A stretch of 16,501 nt of DNA from Chthoniobacterales bacterium (GCA_013812515.1 JACCTI010000477.1:1-16501); one strand, 5' to 3'; positions 6,800 to 14,860 are shown, numbered from the stretch's first letter. Program-made: numbers and translations. Notes: generated by a model not told the origin, from the letters alone.

Positions 6800-8395
6800 A
6801 TGGGCTCGGATCTTTGGCGGCGCTTCCAAGAGTATCTCCTGTCTTACGACGATCTTGGATTCACGATCGACGTAAGTCGGATGCGGTTCGCGGATAACTT
6901 CTTCAAGGGAATGGAAGCGCGGGCGCAGGCTGCTTTCGCGGCGATGCGCGAACTCGAAGCGGGAGCGATCGCGAATCCGGATGAGAAGCGGATGGTAGGT
7001 CACTACTGGCTGCGCGCGCCGGAGCTTACGCCTAACGAGCAGTTGCGCACCGAGATCACGGAAACCAACAAGCAGATTAAGCAGTTCGCAGCCGATGTGC
7101 ACAGTGGGAAAATTGCGAGCGCGACCGGTAAACCTTTCCGGCAGTTGCTCTCCATTGGTATTGGCGGATCGGCGCTGGGGCCGCAGTTTGTGGCCGATGC
7201 GTTGGGTGGAGCGGATGATCCGCTCAAAATCTTCTTCCTCGACAACACCGATCCCGACGGCTTCGATCGTGTGTTTGCGCAGCTCGGCGATGCCTGGGCG
7301 ACGACTCTGGTTGTGGTGATCTCAAAGTCCGGGGGAACGAAAGAAACGCGCAACGGAATGCTCGAGACAGCGGCGCGTTATAAGCAGCGTGGCCTCGAGT
7401 TCGGCCAACACGCGGTCGCCGTCACCGGCGACGGAAGTGAGCTGGATCGTTATGCGACCGAGCACGGCTGGCTCGCGCGCTTTCCAATGTTCGATTGGAT
7501 TGGCGGCCGCACCTCTGTCATGAGCGCGGTGGGACTGTTATCCGCAGCGTTGCAAGGCATCGATATCGACAGCTTTCTCGCGGGAGCGGCGGCGATGGAT
7601 CGTCACACGCGCGTGCCGGAAATGAAGAGCAACGCGGCAATGCTGCTGGCATTGATGTGGCACTACGCGGGGAACGGACGCGGCGAAAAGGACATGGTGA
7701 TCCTGCCTTACAAAGATCGGCTGATGTTGTTCAGCCGCTATTTGCAGCAGCTCGTCATGGAGTCGTTAGGTAAAGGGCGCGACTTGGATGGGAAAGTGGT
7801 GCATCAAGGGATCGCCGTCTACGGAAACAAGGGCTCGACCGATCAGCATGCTTATGTGCAGCAACTGCGTGACGGCGTCGCAAACTTCTTCGCCACCTTC
7901 ATCGAGGTTCGGCAGGATCGGAGAACCGCGCGCTTCGAAGTCGAGAAGGGCGTCACGAGTGGCGATTATCTCGAGGGGTTTTTGCGCGGGACACGCACGG
8001 CACTGTACCAGAGCGACCGCGAGTCTATCACGATCAGCATTCCAGAGGTGAACGCATTCACTGTCGGGGCCTTGATCGCGCTCTATGAACGCGCCGTTGG
8101 TTTCTACGGATCGCTGGTGAACATCAACGCCTACCATCAACCTGGCGTGGAGGCTGGGAAGAAGGCGGCAACGGAAGTCTTGAATTTGCAGCATCGCGTG
8201 GTCCGAAATCTCCCGGGCGCTCCTGGCATGACGGCCGAACAATTAGCGGGGGCAGTGCAGGGCGAACCGGAAGCCGTCTACCATGTGCTGCGTCATCTCG
8301 CCGCGAACGACAGCTCGGTCGGGCAGACGAGCGGTAGCTCTCCCGCGACGGATAAATTCTTCCGCCAATCGCCAGAGGCTGCATCGGTGGCATAG
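6800..8395 (+). CDS. pgi: Glucose-6-phosphate isomerase
   Basis: Interconverts glucose 6-phosphate and fructose 6-phosphate in cytoplasmic glycolysis and gluconeogenesis. The 531-residue protein has the SIS-fold phosphate loop SIGIGGSALGPQF, SKSGGTKETRN, the PGI signature DWIGGRTSVMSAVG, catalytic Glu321 in QLVMESLGKG, His350 in GSTDQHAYVQQLRDG, and the C-terminal catalytic Lys (454 or 455) in HQPGVEAGKKAA. After the normal end there is a tail of about 65 residues (MTAEQLAGAV then EAVYHVLRHLAAND) that looks like a small winged-helix segment. I recall similar tails in cyanobacterial-type enzymes. The ATG at 6800 gives the expected N-terminus but has no good Shine-Dalgarno sequence. Its stop is 21 bases before the kinase-like gene, suggesting an operon. 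Confidence 0.96.
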   Translation: MGSDLWRRFQEYLLSYDDLGFTIDVSRMRFADNFFKGMEARAQAAFAAMRELEAGAIANPDEKRMVGHYWLRAPELTPNEQLRTEITETNKQIKQFAADVHSGKIASATGKPFRQLLSIGIGGSALGPQFVADALGGADDPLKIFFLDNTDPDGFDRVFAQLGDAWATTLVVVISKSGGTKETRNGMLETAARYKQRGLEFGQHAVAVTGDGSELDRYATEHGWLARFPMFDWIGGRTSVMSAVGLLSAALQGIDIDSFLAGAAAMDRHTRVPEMKSNAAMLLALMWHYAGNGRGEKDMVILPYKDRLMLFSRYLQQLVMESLGKGRDLDGKVVHQGIAVYGNKGSTDQHAYVQQLRDGVANFFATFIEVRQDRRTARFEVEKGVTSGDYLEGFLRGTRTALYQSDRESITISIPEVNAFTVGALIALYERAVGFYGSLVNINAYHQPGVEAGKKAATEVLNLQHRVVRNLPGAPGMTAEQLAGAVQGEPEAVYHVLRHLAANDSSVGQTSGSSPATDKFFRQSPEAASVA

Positions 8396-8416
8396 TGTTT
8401 GGCCCGGCGATCCACC

Positions 8417-9124
8417 ATGTCTGAATCAACCGAAGGGAAAACCAGCGCCGGGGTGCGAGTGCCAATGTCGGATGTGGTGCGCTTCGTTGGCCAGCTCAGC
8501 CACGATCTCCGCAACAACCTCAACGCGGTGGAGCTGCAATCCGCGTTCCTGAACGAAGTCGCGGAAGACGCGGAGGTAAAGGGCGAAGTGCAGCGACTCC
8601 GCGCGATGCTTTCCACGATGGGAAGCAGCTTGCAGCGGCTGACCTCGTTGCTTGCGACAATCAAATTGACGGAGATGCCTTACAAGGCGGCGGATTTCGT
8701 CGAAGATTTGCAGAGCAAAATCGCGGCGCAATTTCCTGAACAAAGTGCGTCCATCGCGTGGTCGGTGAATGTCGGTGATGTCTCTTTGCTGATCGACCCG
8801 CAGAACCTGCAGCAGGCGCTTCTCGAATTGTTCGCCAATGCTTTCGCGCACCTACGGAACCCGGGTGAGATCGTGGCCACCGCTACGGTCGCGGACGGGA
8901 ATTTCACCTTCACGATGCAAGAACCGAAGAAGGACTTCGCCGGTTCCACCGAGGACTGGGGCCGGGAACCATTCAAACAAGTCGCCCACGGGCATTATGG
9001 CCTTGGACTCTATCGCACGCGCGCTATCATCGAGGCGCACCACGGAAGCTTCAGCGTTCGTCATGATCCTGCGGCATCTTCTCTCGTTCTCACGGTCGTT
9101 CTGCCGGTGGCGGCGCATGCGTAG
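8417..9124 (+). CDS. Soluble histidine kinase-like protein with degenerate ATP lid
   Basis: A 235-residue cytoplasmic protein without membrane segments or a sensor domain. It has a dimerisation/phosphoacceptor helix QLSHDLRNNLNAVELQ with His29, an HATPase N-box LLELFANAFAHL with Asn141, and a G2-like stretch HYGLGLYRTRAIIEAHHG. The expected G1 box (DxGxG) is missing: the place is occupied by MQEPKKDFAG (around residues 167-176). It may therefore bind ATP poorly and act as a phosphatase or scaffold, or need a partner. It is followed 68 bases later by an NtrC-family regulator and then glnD, so an NtrB-like role is the best inference. ATG 8417 was chosen over an in-frame TTG at 8399. Confidence 0.78.
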   Translation: MSESTEGKTSAGVRVPMSDVVRFVGQLSHDLRNNLNAVELQSAFLNEVAEDAEVKGEVQRLRAMLSTMGSSLQRLTSLLATIKLTEMPYKAADFVEDLQSKIAAQFPEQSASIAWSVNVGDVSLLIDPQNLQQALLELFANAFAHLRNPGEIVATATVADGNFTFTMQEPKKDFAGSTEDWGREPFKQVAHGHYGLGLYRTRAIIEAHHGSFSVRHDPAASSLVLTVVLPVAAHA

Positions 9125-9192
9125 CGCAATGGTGCCGGTGGATCAGCACAGGATTTTCGAGCGCGATTCTGCTCCCTCACACCGAACCTGAG

Positions 9193-10584
9193 ATGAGCGC
9201 GGACAACAGGCGAATCCTGATTATTGACGACGAGCGGCCCATTCTGCTCACGCTCGAAGCACTGCTCGGCCGCCATGGTTACCAACCAGAGACGGCAGCG
9301 ACTGCGGCTTACGGATTGAAGATCTTGAAGAATAATTCGCCCGCCGTCGTGCTGCTCGATTTACAGCTCCCGGACGCGCAGGGGCTGGAGATGCTCGAGC
9401 AGATCAAGCAGGAGAAGCCGGACACACAGGTGATCATTCTGACCGCGCACGATTCGCTGAACAACGCGATCGAGTCGATGAAACGCGGCGCCTATCACTT
9501 CATCAGCAAACCCTATGCGGCGGAAGAGTTGCTCAGCCTGATCGACAAGGCTCTCGAGAAGCAGTCGCTGCTGCGCGAGACCGAGCAACTGCGACAAAAA
9601 ACACAGCAACTCGAGAAGCGGCTGGAAATCGCCGAGACGCAACTCGCCCCTGTTTTCAAGAGCAAGGGGATGCAGGAGATCCACGAGCTCATTAAGGCCA
9701 TGGCGCCCTCGGAAGCCAACGTCCTGATCACGGGCGAAAGTGGAGTCGGGAAGGAAGTCATCGCCAACGTGATTCACTCCCGGAGCCGGCGCGCCGCCAA
9801 GCCGATGGTAAAGTTAAATTGCGCCGCGTTTCCGCAGTCGATGATTGAGTCGGAGTTATTCGGCTACGTGAAGGGCGCCTTCACGGGCGCGATGAACGAC
9901 TTTCCCGGCATGATCGCCGAGGCGAGGGGCAGTACGCTTTTTCTGGACGAGATTTCAGAGATGCCGCCGGAATTGCAGACGCGCTTCCTCCGCGTTTTAC
10001 AGGAGCGGGAATATCGCGCGCTCGGCAGCACGAAGACACTGAAGGCCGATTTCCGGGTAGTTGCGGCGACGAACCGGCCCATCTCGCAGGCGCTGGCAGA
10101 GAATCGTTTGCGCGCGGATCTCTATTACCGGTTGAACACCTTCCAAATCGAGATTCCTCCTTTGCGCGAACGAAGAGAAGACATCCCACCGCTTGTTGCC
10201 TCTTTCCTGAAACGGTTCGCGCAGCAGCTCGGCAAACCGGAACCGCAGATGGCACCGGCAGCTTTTCAGAAGCTGCTCGATTACAGCTGGCGCGGAAATG
10301 TGCGCGAGCTGCAAAACGCCATGGAATACGCCGTCGTTCTCGCGCGCAACGAACTGATCACCGTGAAAGAGCTGCCGGCGGAAGTGCAATTACCCGCGGC
10401 CTTGCAAAATGGCGGCGCGCACCACAAGAACATGGGCGCGCAAAGTCTCGACGATCTAGAGCGGAACGCGATCCTGCAGGCGCTTGCGCAGTGCCATGGC
10501 AACAAAAAGAAGGCCGCGCAAGTTCTCGGGATTCAGCGGCCGACGCTTTACAACAAGATGAAGCGCTACGCGATCGAGCTGTAG
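9193..10584 (+). CDS. Sigma54-dependent response regulator, NtrC family
   Basis: A 463-residue transcription activator. The receiver domain (about 7-120) has the acidic pair in LIIDDERP and phosphoacceptor Asp56 in VVLLDLQLPD. A charged Gln/Glu/Leu-rich linker (about 118-150) looks like a coiled coil. The AAA+ domain has Walker A GESGVGKE (181-188), the sigma54-contacting loop GAFTGA (228-233), Walker B LFLDE (Asp252-Glu253) and the arginine-finger stretch RLRADLYYRLNTF. The C-terminus is a Fis-type helix-turn-helix, NKKKAAQVLGIQRPTLYNKM. It should use ATP to open sigma54 promoters when phosphorylated, probably by the upstream kinase-like protein. Its TAG stop is one base from the glnD start, so the two are probably translationally coupled and the regulon is probably nitrogen-related. 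The start has only a weak GAG as ribosome site. Confidence 0.93.
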   Translation: MSADNRRILIIDDERPILLTLEALLGRHGYQPETAATAAYGLKILKNNSPAVVLLDLQLPDAQGLEMLEQIKQEKPDTQVIILTAHDSLNNAIESMKRGAYHFISKPYAAEELLSLIDKALEKQSLLRETEQLRQKTQQLEKRLEIAETQLAPVFKSKGMQEIHELIKAMAPSEANVLITGESGVGKEVIANVIHSRSRRAAKPMVKLNCAAFPQSMIESELFGYVKGAFTGAMNDFPGMIAEARGSTLFLDEISEMPPELQTRFLRVLQEREYRALGSTKTLKADFRVVAATNRPISQALAENRLRADLYYRLNTFQIEIPPLRERREDIPPLVASFLKRFAQQLGKPEPQMAPAAFQKLLDYSWRGNVRELQNAMEYAVVLARNELITVKELPAEVQLPAALQNGGAHHKNMGAQSLDDLERNAILQALAQCHGNKKKAAQVLGIQRPTLYNKMKRYAIEL

Positions 10585-10585
10585 G

Positions 10586-13336
10586 GTGTCGAGTCACCTC
10601 GAAAAAGTCCTGGCGCACGCGGCACGCCAGCTGGCGCCCGCGGGCGGCGCGCGCCTGACCGAAGGTCTCCCGCTCTATCGAAAGTTCCTCCGCATCGAGG
10701 AACACCGTTTACGCTTGAAGCACCAGGCGGGCGGTGGCGGCCGCGATATCTGCGGACGAAGGCGCGATCTGGTGGACGTGCTGCTTCAGCATCTCTTCGG
10801 AGCCGCCACCAGTTTCGCGCAACGCGAGGGAACAAGACCGACCCCGCTGACGGTCGTTGCGCTCGGCGGTTACGGCCGTGGCGAGCTGAATCCGTGCAGC
10901 GATGTGGACGTGATGTTCCTGCACACGGAAGAGGCGAATAACGTCTCGCCCTACGCCGAACAGGTCGTAGAGCAGATCCTGTATCTGCTCTGGGATATCG
11001 GTTTCAAGGTTGGCCACTCGACCCGCTCCGTCTCTGAAGCGTTGGAAGTAGCGAATAGCGACATGCACACCAAGACTGCGATGCTCGAGTCTCGTTTCCT
11101 GGCGGGTGATCGCGAGATCGAGTGGCTTTTTCGCGAGCAGTTCCGGCAGGAATGCGTGGATGGTCACGAACGCGAATACGTGGAGTCGCGCCTGCGCGAT
11201 CAGGCGGCGCGTCACGCGAAGTTCGGAAACAGCGTCTACATGCAGGAGCCGCATGTAAAAAGCGGGTGCGGCGGTCTGCGCGACTACCAGAACCTGCTCT
11301 GGATCACTTTTTTCCGCGAGGGTGCCCTGACGACAACGCACTTGGTCGGCAAAGACTGGCTCAGCGAAGCCGATCAGCGCCGGATCGAGACTGCCTATGA
11401 TTTTCTGCTGCGCGTTCGCACCGAGCTGCACTACGCGAGTGGCCGCGCAACCGATGTGCTGCACATGAATATCCAGGAACAGATCGCCCAACGTTTGCGT
11501 TACCCGCGCAAGCGCGGCCCGACCTTGAGCGAGGCGCTCATGAAAGATTGCTACGAGCACATGCGGAACATTTTCCGCGTGACCGAGCGAATCACGGAAC
11601 AGTTCGCCGCGACGGCCTCTGCCAATGGGAGGGGGGCGCTTTTCCCATTTACCAGACAGACTGCATCCGATGTGGAGGAATTCGGATCACTCGTTAGCCG
11701 CCACGGTCAGCTTTACCTGAAAGAGGGCGACCTCCTCCATCGGGACCCACTTGCTGCGATGCAAGTCTTTGAAGAGGCGCAATTACACGAACTGAATTTA
11801 AGCCCGGAGCTGGAGGATGCGCTCTCACGCACGCCCGCGCTGGTGACGAACACGTTTCGTTATGCGACCGCTCCGCGCGAGATTTTCAAACGCATCCTCT
11901 CGCGCAAAGGTCGGGCCGGCGCGGCGCTCCGCATGATGCACCGCGTGGACTTCCTCGGGCGCTACATCCCGGAGTTCGGCCCTCTAACCTGCCTCGTGCA
12001 GCACGAATTTTTCCATCGTTACACCGCGGATGAGCACACGCTCGTCTGCATTGAGAAGCTGGACGCGCTCATGACAACCCAGGATATGAAATTGCTGCCG
12101 TATTGCGAGCTGTTCGAGCGAATCGATGATCCGCTCGTTCTTTATCTCGCCTTGTTGCTGCACGATACGGGCAAAGGCGTTGGTGCGCGGCCGCACTCGG
12201 AAGCGAGCGCGCTCTTTGCGCAACGCGCGGCGGCTCGTCTCCAGCTAACCTCCGAGCAGCGAAAGTCGCTCATTCTCCTGGTTGATCATCACCTCACGCT
12301 CTCGAACATCGCGCAGCAACGGAACCTGGATGATCCGGAAACGGCGGTGGAGTTTGCCGGGCTCGTTCGCAATCAGCGCAACCTCGACGCGCTCATGTTG
12401 CTCACGCTCGCGGATGGGCAAGGCACGAGCGCGGATGCATGGTCGGACTGGAAGGAGTCGCTTGTCTGGCATCTCTACCATGCGACGTCTCAATATCTTT
12501 CCGATCAGGCCGCATTCTTCCAGGCGCGGAAGATTGAACGCGAGTTCTTGCAAGGCGCAGTTGCCGCACGTTTGTCCCCAGACTTCGCGGACGAGGTGGA
12601 GGCGCATTTCGAATATATGCCGGACAATTACTTCCGCGCGTTTGGGGTGGAGGAAATCACATCACACCTGCGATTGTTTCGCCAGTTCTTGCAGGAGCTC
12701 TTCAGCGAAAGCGGGCCGGTGCTCACCTCTGTTTTGAACTGGGAAGCGTTCCCCAGGCATGGACATAGCACGGTTTCGCTTTGCACATGGGATAGCCAGC
12801 AACTCCTCGCAAAAATCGCCGGGTCGCTCTCGATTGTTCCGCTGAATATCCTCAGCGCCGACATCTACACGCGCGGCGACAACGTGGTTCTGGACGTCTT
12901 TCGCGTTTGCGATCCGCGCGGACGTGCGGTCACGGAGGAGAACGATTTTGCCTTCGTCGAGAGCACCCTGCGTAAGGCTCTCTCCGAGCCGCAGTTCGAC
13001 TTTCAGCCCCTCCTCGAAAACGCGCGGCGAAAAATCTCGTTGCGGAAGACCACGGACGACCTGGAGTTCCCGACGACGATCGCGTGCGACAATCGCGCGC
13101 ATCCGAACTATACGCTCGTTCAAATCCAAACGCCTGACCGGCTCGGACTACTTTACGACCTGTTGACCGCCTTAGGCGACGAAGGCGTTTCGATCGCGCT
13201 CTCACGCATCAGCACGGAAAAGGGAGCGGCTGTGGATACTTTCTATGTCGTGGATGGCAGCACGCGCACGAAAATCACCGACAACACGCGCATCGCCCTA
13301 CTGCAGAAAAGGTTGCAGAAAGCGGCGCTCGGATAA
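10586..13336 (+). CDS. glnD: PII uridylyltransferase/uridylyl-removing enzyme GlnD
   Basis: Bifunctional nitrogen sensor that uridylylates PII when glutamine is low and removes UMP when it is high. All four expected domains are present in 916 residues: a nucleotidyltransferase with GGYGRGELNPCSDVDVMFL (Gly94 onward, metal ligands Asp106 and Asp108); the central GlnD region with KSGCGGLRDYQNLLW; an HD hydrolase with FHRYTADEHTL and LLLHDTGKG (His526-Asp527); and two ACT domains (about 727-800, with TVSLCTWDSQQLLAKIAG, and about 842-912, with TLVQIQTPDRLGLLYDLL). The length is slightly above the E. coli protein. The GTG start, one base after the regulator stop, has no separate ribosome site, so translation probably depends on the upstream gene. 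No PII gene (glnB/glnK) lies in the window. Confidence 0.96.
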   Translation: MSSHLEKVLAHAARQLAPAGGARLTEGLPLYRKFLRIEEHRLRLKHQAGGGGRDICGRRRDLVDVLLQHLFGAATSFAQREGTRPTPLTVVALGGYGRGELNPCSDVDVMFLHTEEANNVSPYAEQVVEQILYLLWDIGFKVGHSTRSVSEALEVANSDMHTKTAMLESRFLAGDREIEWLFREQFRQECVDGHEREYVESRLRDQAARHAKFGNSVYMQEPHVKSGCGGLRDYQNLLWITFFREGALTTTHLVGKDWLSEADQRRIETAYDFLLRVRTELHYASGRATDVLHMNIQEQIAQRLRYPRKRGPTLSEALMKDCYEHMRNIFRVTERITEQFAATASANGRGALFPFTRQTASDVEEFGSLVSRHGQLYLKEGDLLHRDPLAAMQVFEEAQLHELNLSPELEDALSRTPALVTNTFRYATAPREIFKRILSRKGRAGAALRMMHRVDFLGRYIPEFGPLTCLVQHEFFHRYTADEHTLVCIEKLDALMTTQDMKLLPYCELFERIDDPLVLYLALLLHDTGKGVGARPHSEASALFAQRAAARLQLTSEQRKSLILLVDHHLTLSNIAQQRNLDDPETAVEFAGLVRNQRNLDALMLLTLADGQGTSADAWSDWKESLVWHLYHATSQYLSDQAAFFQARKIEREFLQGAVAARLSPDFADEVEAHFEYMPDNYFRAFGVEEITSHLRLFRQFLQELFSESGPVLTSVLNWEAFPRHGHSTVSLCTWDSQQLLAKIAGSLSIVPLNILSADIYTRGDNVVLDVFRVCDPRGRAVTEENDFAFVESTLRKALSEPQFDFQPLLENARRKISLRKTTDDLEFPTTIACDNRAHPNYTLVQIQTPDRLGLLYDLLTALGDEGVSIALSRISTEKGAAVDTFYVVDGSTRTKITDNTRIALLQKRLQKAALG

Positions 13337-13378
13337 GTCGCGCGACGCGAAAAACCGACTGGCCGGCCCGCGCGCGAC
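13337..13378 (+). terminator. Weak stem-loop after glnD
   Basis: GTCGCGCG (13337-13344) can pair with CGCGCGAC (13371-13378) around a 26-base loop directly after the glnD stop. The loop is long and no T-tract follows, so it would be at best an inefficient terminator or an mRNA-end stabiliser. The nucleotidyltransferase follows 41 bases later. Confidence 0.25.
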
Positions 13379-13419
13379 GACTAGTGTCTCAGCCTCGTCA
13401 CTCCAACAATTTCTATCGT

Positions 13420-14175
13420 ATGAACGTCCTTATCCTTGCTGCCGGCTACGCCACGCGTCTTTATCCCCTCACCCTCACAAAGGCGAAACCGCTGCTCGAG
13501 ATCGCCGGTAAACCGATGATCGAATGGGTGCTCAATAATCTCGCGCCCATTCCGGATATCCAAACGGTTTACGTGGTAACAAACAGCAAGTTCGCACAGG
13601 ATTTCCAGCATTGGGCGGACAGCTATCAGCAGCGCTCGGAAAAGCTGAGCCTGAAGGTTATTAACGACGGTTCGAAGGACGACGCCGACAAGCTCGGCGC
13701 GATCGGCGACATTAATCTCGTCCTCCTGCGCGAGAATCTTGCGCAGGATGATCTGATCATCGTGGCGGGTGACAATCTTTTCAGTGAACCGCTGACCGAG
13801 TTCGCGGTCCACGCTCGGGGCTCAGAGGCGACGCTCGCGACCTTCGACGTCGGCAATTTGGAGGCGATCAAGAAGTACAGTGCGATTACGACCGACGCGG
13901 ATGGCATTATCACCTCCTTCGAAGAGAAGCCGGCGCAGCCGAAGAGCACGTTGACCGGGATCGCCTTGTACTATTTCTCGCGTGAAACGGTGCCCCTCTT
14001 CACGACCTACATCGCGGCGGGAAACAACCCCGATCAACCAGGGCGGTTCATTCAGTGGCTCTACCAGCGGAAGCGAGTGAAGACTTACCAGATCAAAGGC
14101 ACCTGGTTCGATATCGGAAGCAAGGAAACGCTGGAAGAGGCGAACGAGCTGTTCAAGCAGTTCCGGAAGGTGTAG
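13420..14175 (+). CDS. Sugar-phosphate nucleotidyltransferase (NTP_transferase family)
   Basis: A 251-residue enzyme that would couple a sugar 1-phosphate to an NTP, giving a nucleotide sugar such as dTDP- or UDP-glucose for surface polysaccharides. The N-terminal signature is MNVLILAAGYATRLYPLT followed by KAKPLLEIAGKPM, with Arg13 and Lys23 as the usual catalytic pair. Further marks are VAGDNLF (metal-binding Asp118), FEEKPAQPKS (168-177) and GTWFDIGSKETLEEAN. It is short and lacks any C-terminal left-handed helix or acyltransferase domain, so it is not GlmU- or GlgC-like; the exact sugar and nucleotide cannot be assigned. ATG 13420 was chosen over GTG 13384 because the family starts at the beta-strand MNVLILAAG. 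It is 83 bases after glnD and may have its own promoter. Confidence 0.9.
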   Translation: MNVLILAAGYATRLYPLTLTKAKPLLEIAGKPMIEWVLNNLAPIPDIQTVYVVTNSKFAQDFQHWADSYQQRSEKLSLKVINDGSKDDADKLGAIGDINLVLLRENLAQDDLIIVAGDNLFSEPLTEFAVHARGSEATLATFDVGNLEAIKKYSAITTDADGIITSFEEKPAQPKSTLTGIALYYFSRETVPLFTTYIAAGNNPDQPGRFIQWLYQRKRVKTYQIKGTWFDIGSKETLEEANELFKQFRKV

Positions 14176-14186
14176 GCCTCGGATTT

Positions 14187-14207
14187 TCGGCGGTCTGTGA
14201 CCGCCGA
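14187..14207 (+). repeat. Perfect 9-bp hairpin after the nucleotidyltransferase gene
   Basis: TCGGCGGTC-TGT-GACCGCCGA forms a 9-base stem with a 3-base loop, beginning 12 bases after the stop codon. It could stop transcription, but there is no T-tract: GCs and a TGGCCA follow. A REP-like intergenic repeat is equally likely. Confidence 0.55.
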
Positions 14208-14341
14208 TGGCCAGTAGCAGGGTAGAATAACCTTGGCCACCCACGGGCACTCCCGCAACAATATCGCACTCAACAGAAAGCTGGTTCGGGACGTTCGCTC
14301 CCGGTAGCGCCTGACTCGATCCAGTTGCGGTGGCGTCGTGA

Positions 14342-14612
14342 CTGACTGGGAGAATAGAGGGCAAGATCAACACGGTGCGTCACGACGCCGTGGACACCAT
14401 ACTCCTAACGAGTTTCTGAAAGAGCACCGCAAAGTGGAGGACCAACAGACGACAATTGCTCAACTCAAAGCTCAGCTATCCGGGAAGAAAAAACTAACGC
14501 GCAGCAAACGAAGGCGATCAAGAACCTTACTGCCGCACTGAAGGAGCAGGCGAACGCCATTCAGAAAGTGAGCGCTAGGCTCGAGTTGATGAAACCCGCG
14601 GGCAAATCGTAG
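14342..14612 (+). pseudogene. C-terminal remnant of an S74/tail-fibre-type protein with coiled coil
   Basis: Three joined frames rebuild one tail. The first reads GKINTVRHDAVDTILL up to 14406. A one-base loss in CTCCTAACGAG shifts to NEFLKEHRKVEDQQTTIAQL then KAQLSGK. A second slip in the A-run at 14484-14493 leads to EKTNAQQTKAIKNLTAAL, KEQANAIQKVSARLEL and MKPAGKS, ending at TAG 14610-14612. This is the heptad-rich end that follows the peptidase S74 (intramolecular chaperone) domain in verrucomicrobial fibre or autotransporter-like surface proteins, where a '(Y)TVRY.AVNAMLLNEFLKEHRKVEE' stretch is common; that comparison is from memory. Nothing of the S74 catalytic part is readable upstream, where a stop in the first frame lies at 14339-14341. 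The fragment is certainly non-functional if the family call is right. Confidence 0.75.
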
Positions 14613-14649
14613 CGAACAGCCATTAGAGCTGTTCAGCAGACAGCCGCGA

Positions 14650-14758
14650 AGTTGTAGCCGGGGGGCGCCGACCCCGGCGGCGCAGATGCGGCTACTTTAG
14701 CAGTCTTAAGAGCGCGAACCTTCGTTTCGGCGCCGGGGTCAGCGCCCTGGCTACAACT
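14650..14758. repeat. Inverted-repeat element with 28-30 base arms (MITE-like)
   Basis: The left arm (14650-14679) begins AGTTGTAGCC and ends GACCCCGGCG. The right arm (14731-14758) is its near-perfect reverse complement, beginning CGCCGGGGTC and ending GGCTACAACT. The arms differ by two inserted bases and two substitutions. They enclose 51 bases with no coding potential. The size, terminal inverted repeats and intergenic location beside a pseudogene fit a small non-autonomous mobile element or structured repeat. I cannot define a target-site duplication with confidence. Confidence 0.7.
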
Positions 14759-14860
14759 CGCGTGGCGAGGCGGAAATCCATTTGGGCAGCTCTAGGAAAA
14801 AGCAGCGCGGCTACTTTGCCAGGCGCCGGCGTCTTCCGGTTCGCAGGCGCGCGGGCTCCG

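Noticed and set aside
9361..9777. 138-codon minus-strand open frame opposite the response regulator
   Set aside because: Antisense shadow of the receiver and AAA+ coding sequence, with Leu-rich artefact composition.
10709..11560. 283-codon minus-strand open frame opposite glnD
   Set aside because: Antisense shadow; the plus strand encodes the conserved nucleotidyltransferase domain of GlnD.
14187..14207. Intrinsic terminator for the nucleotidyltransferase gene
   Set aside because: The stem is strong, but no T-tract follows on either strand, so I list it only as a hairpin or repeat.
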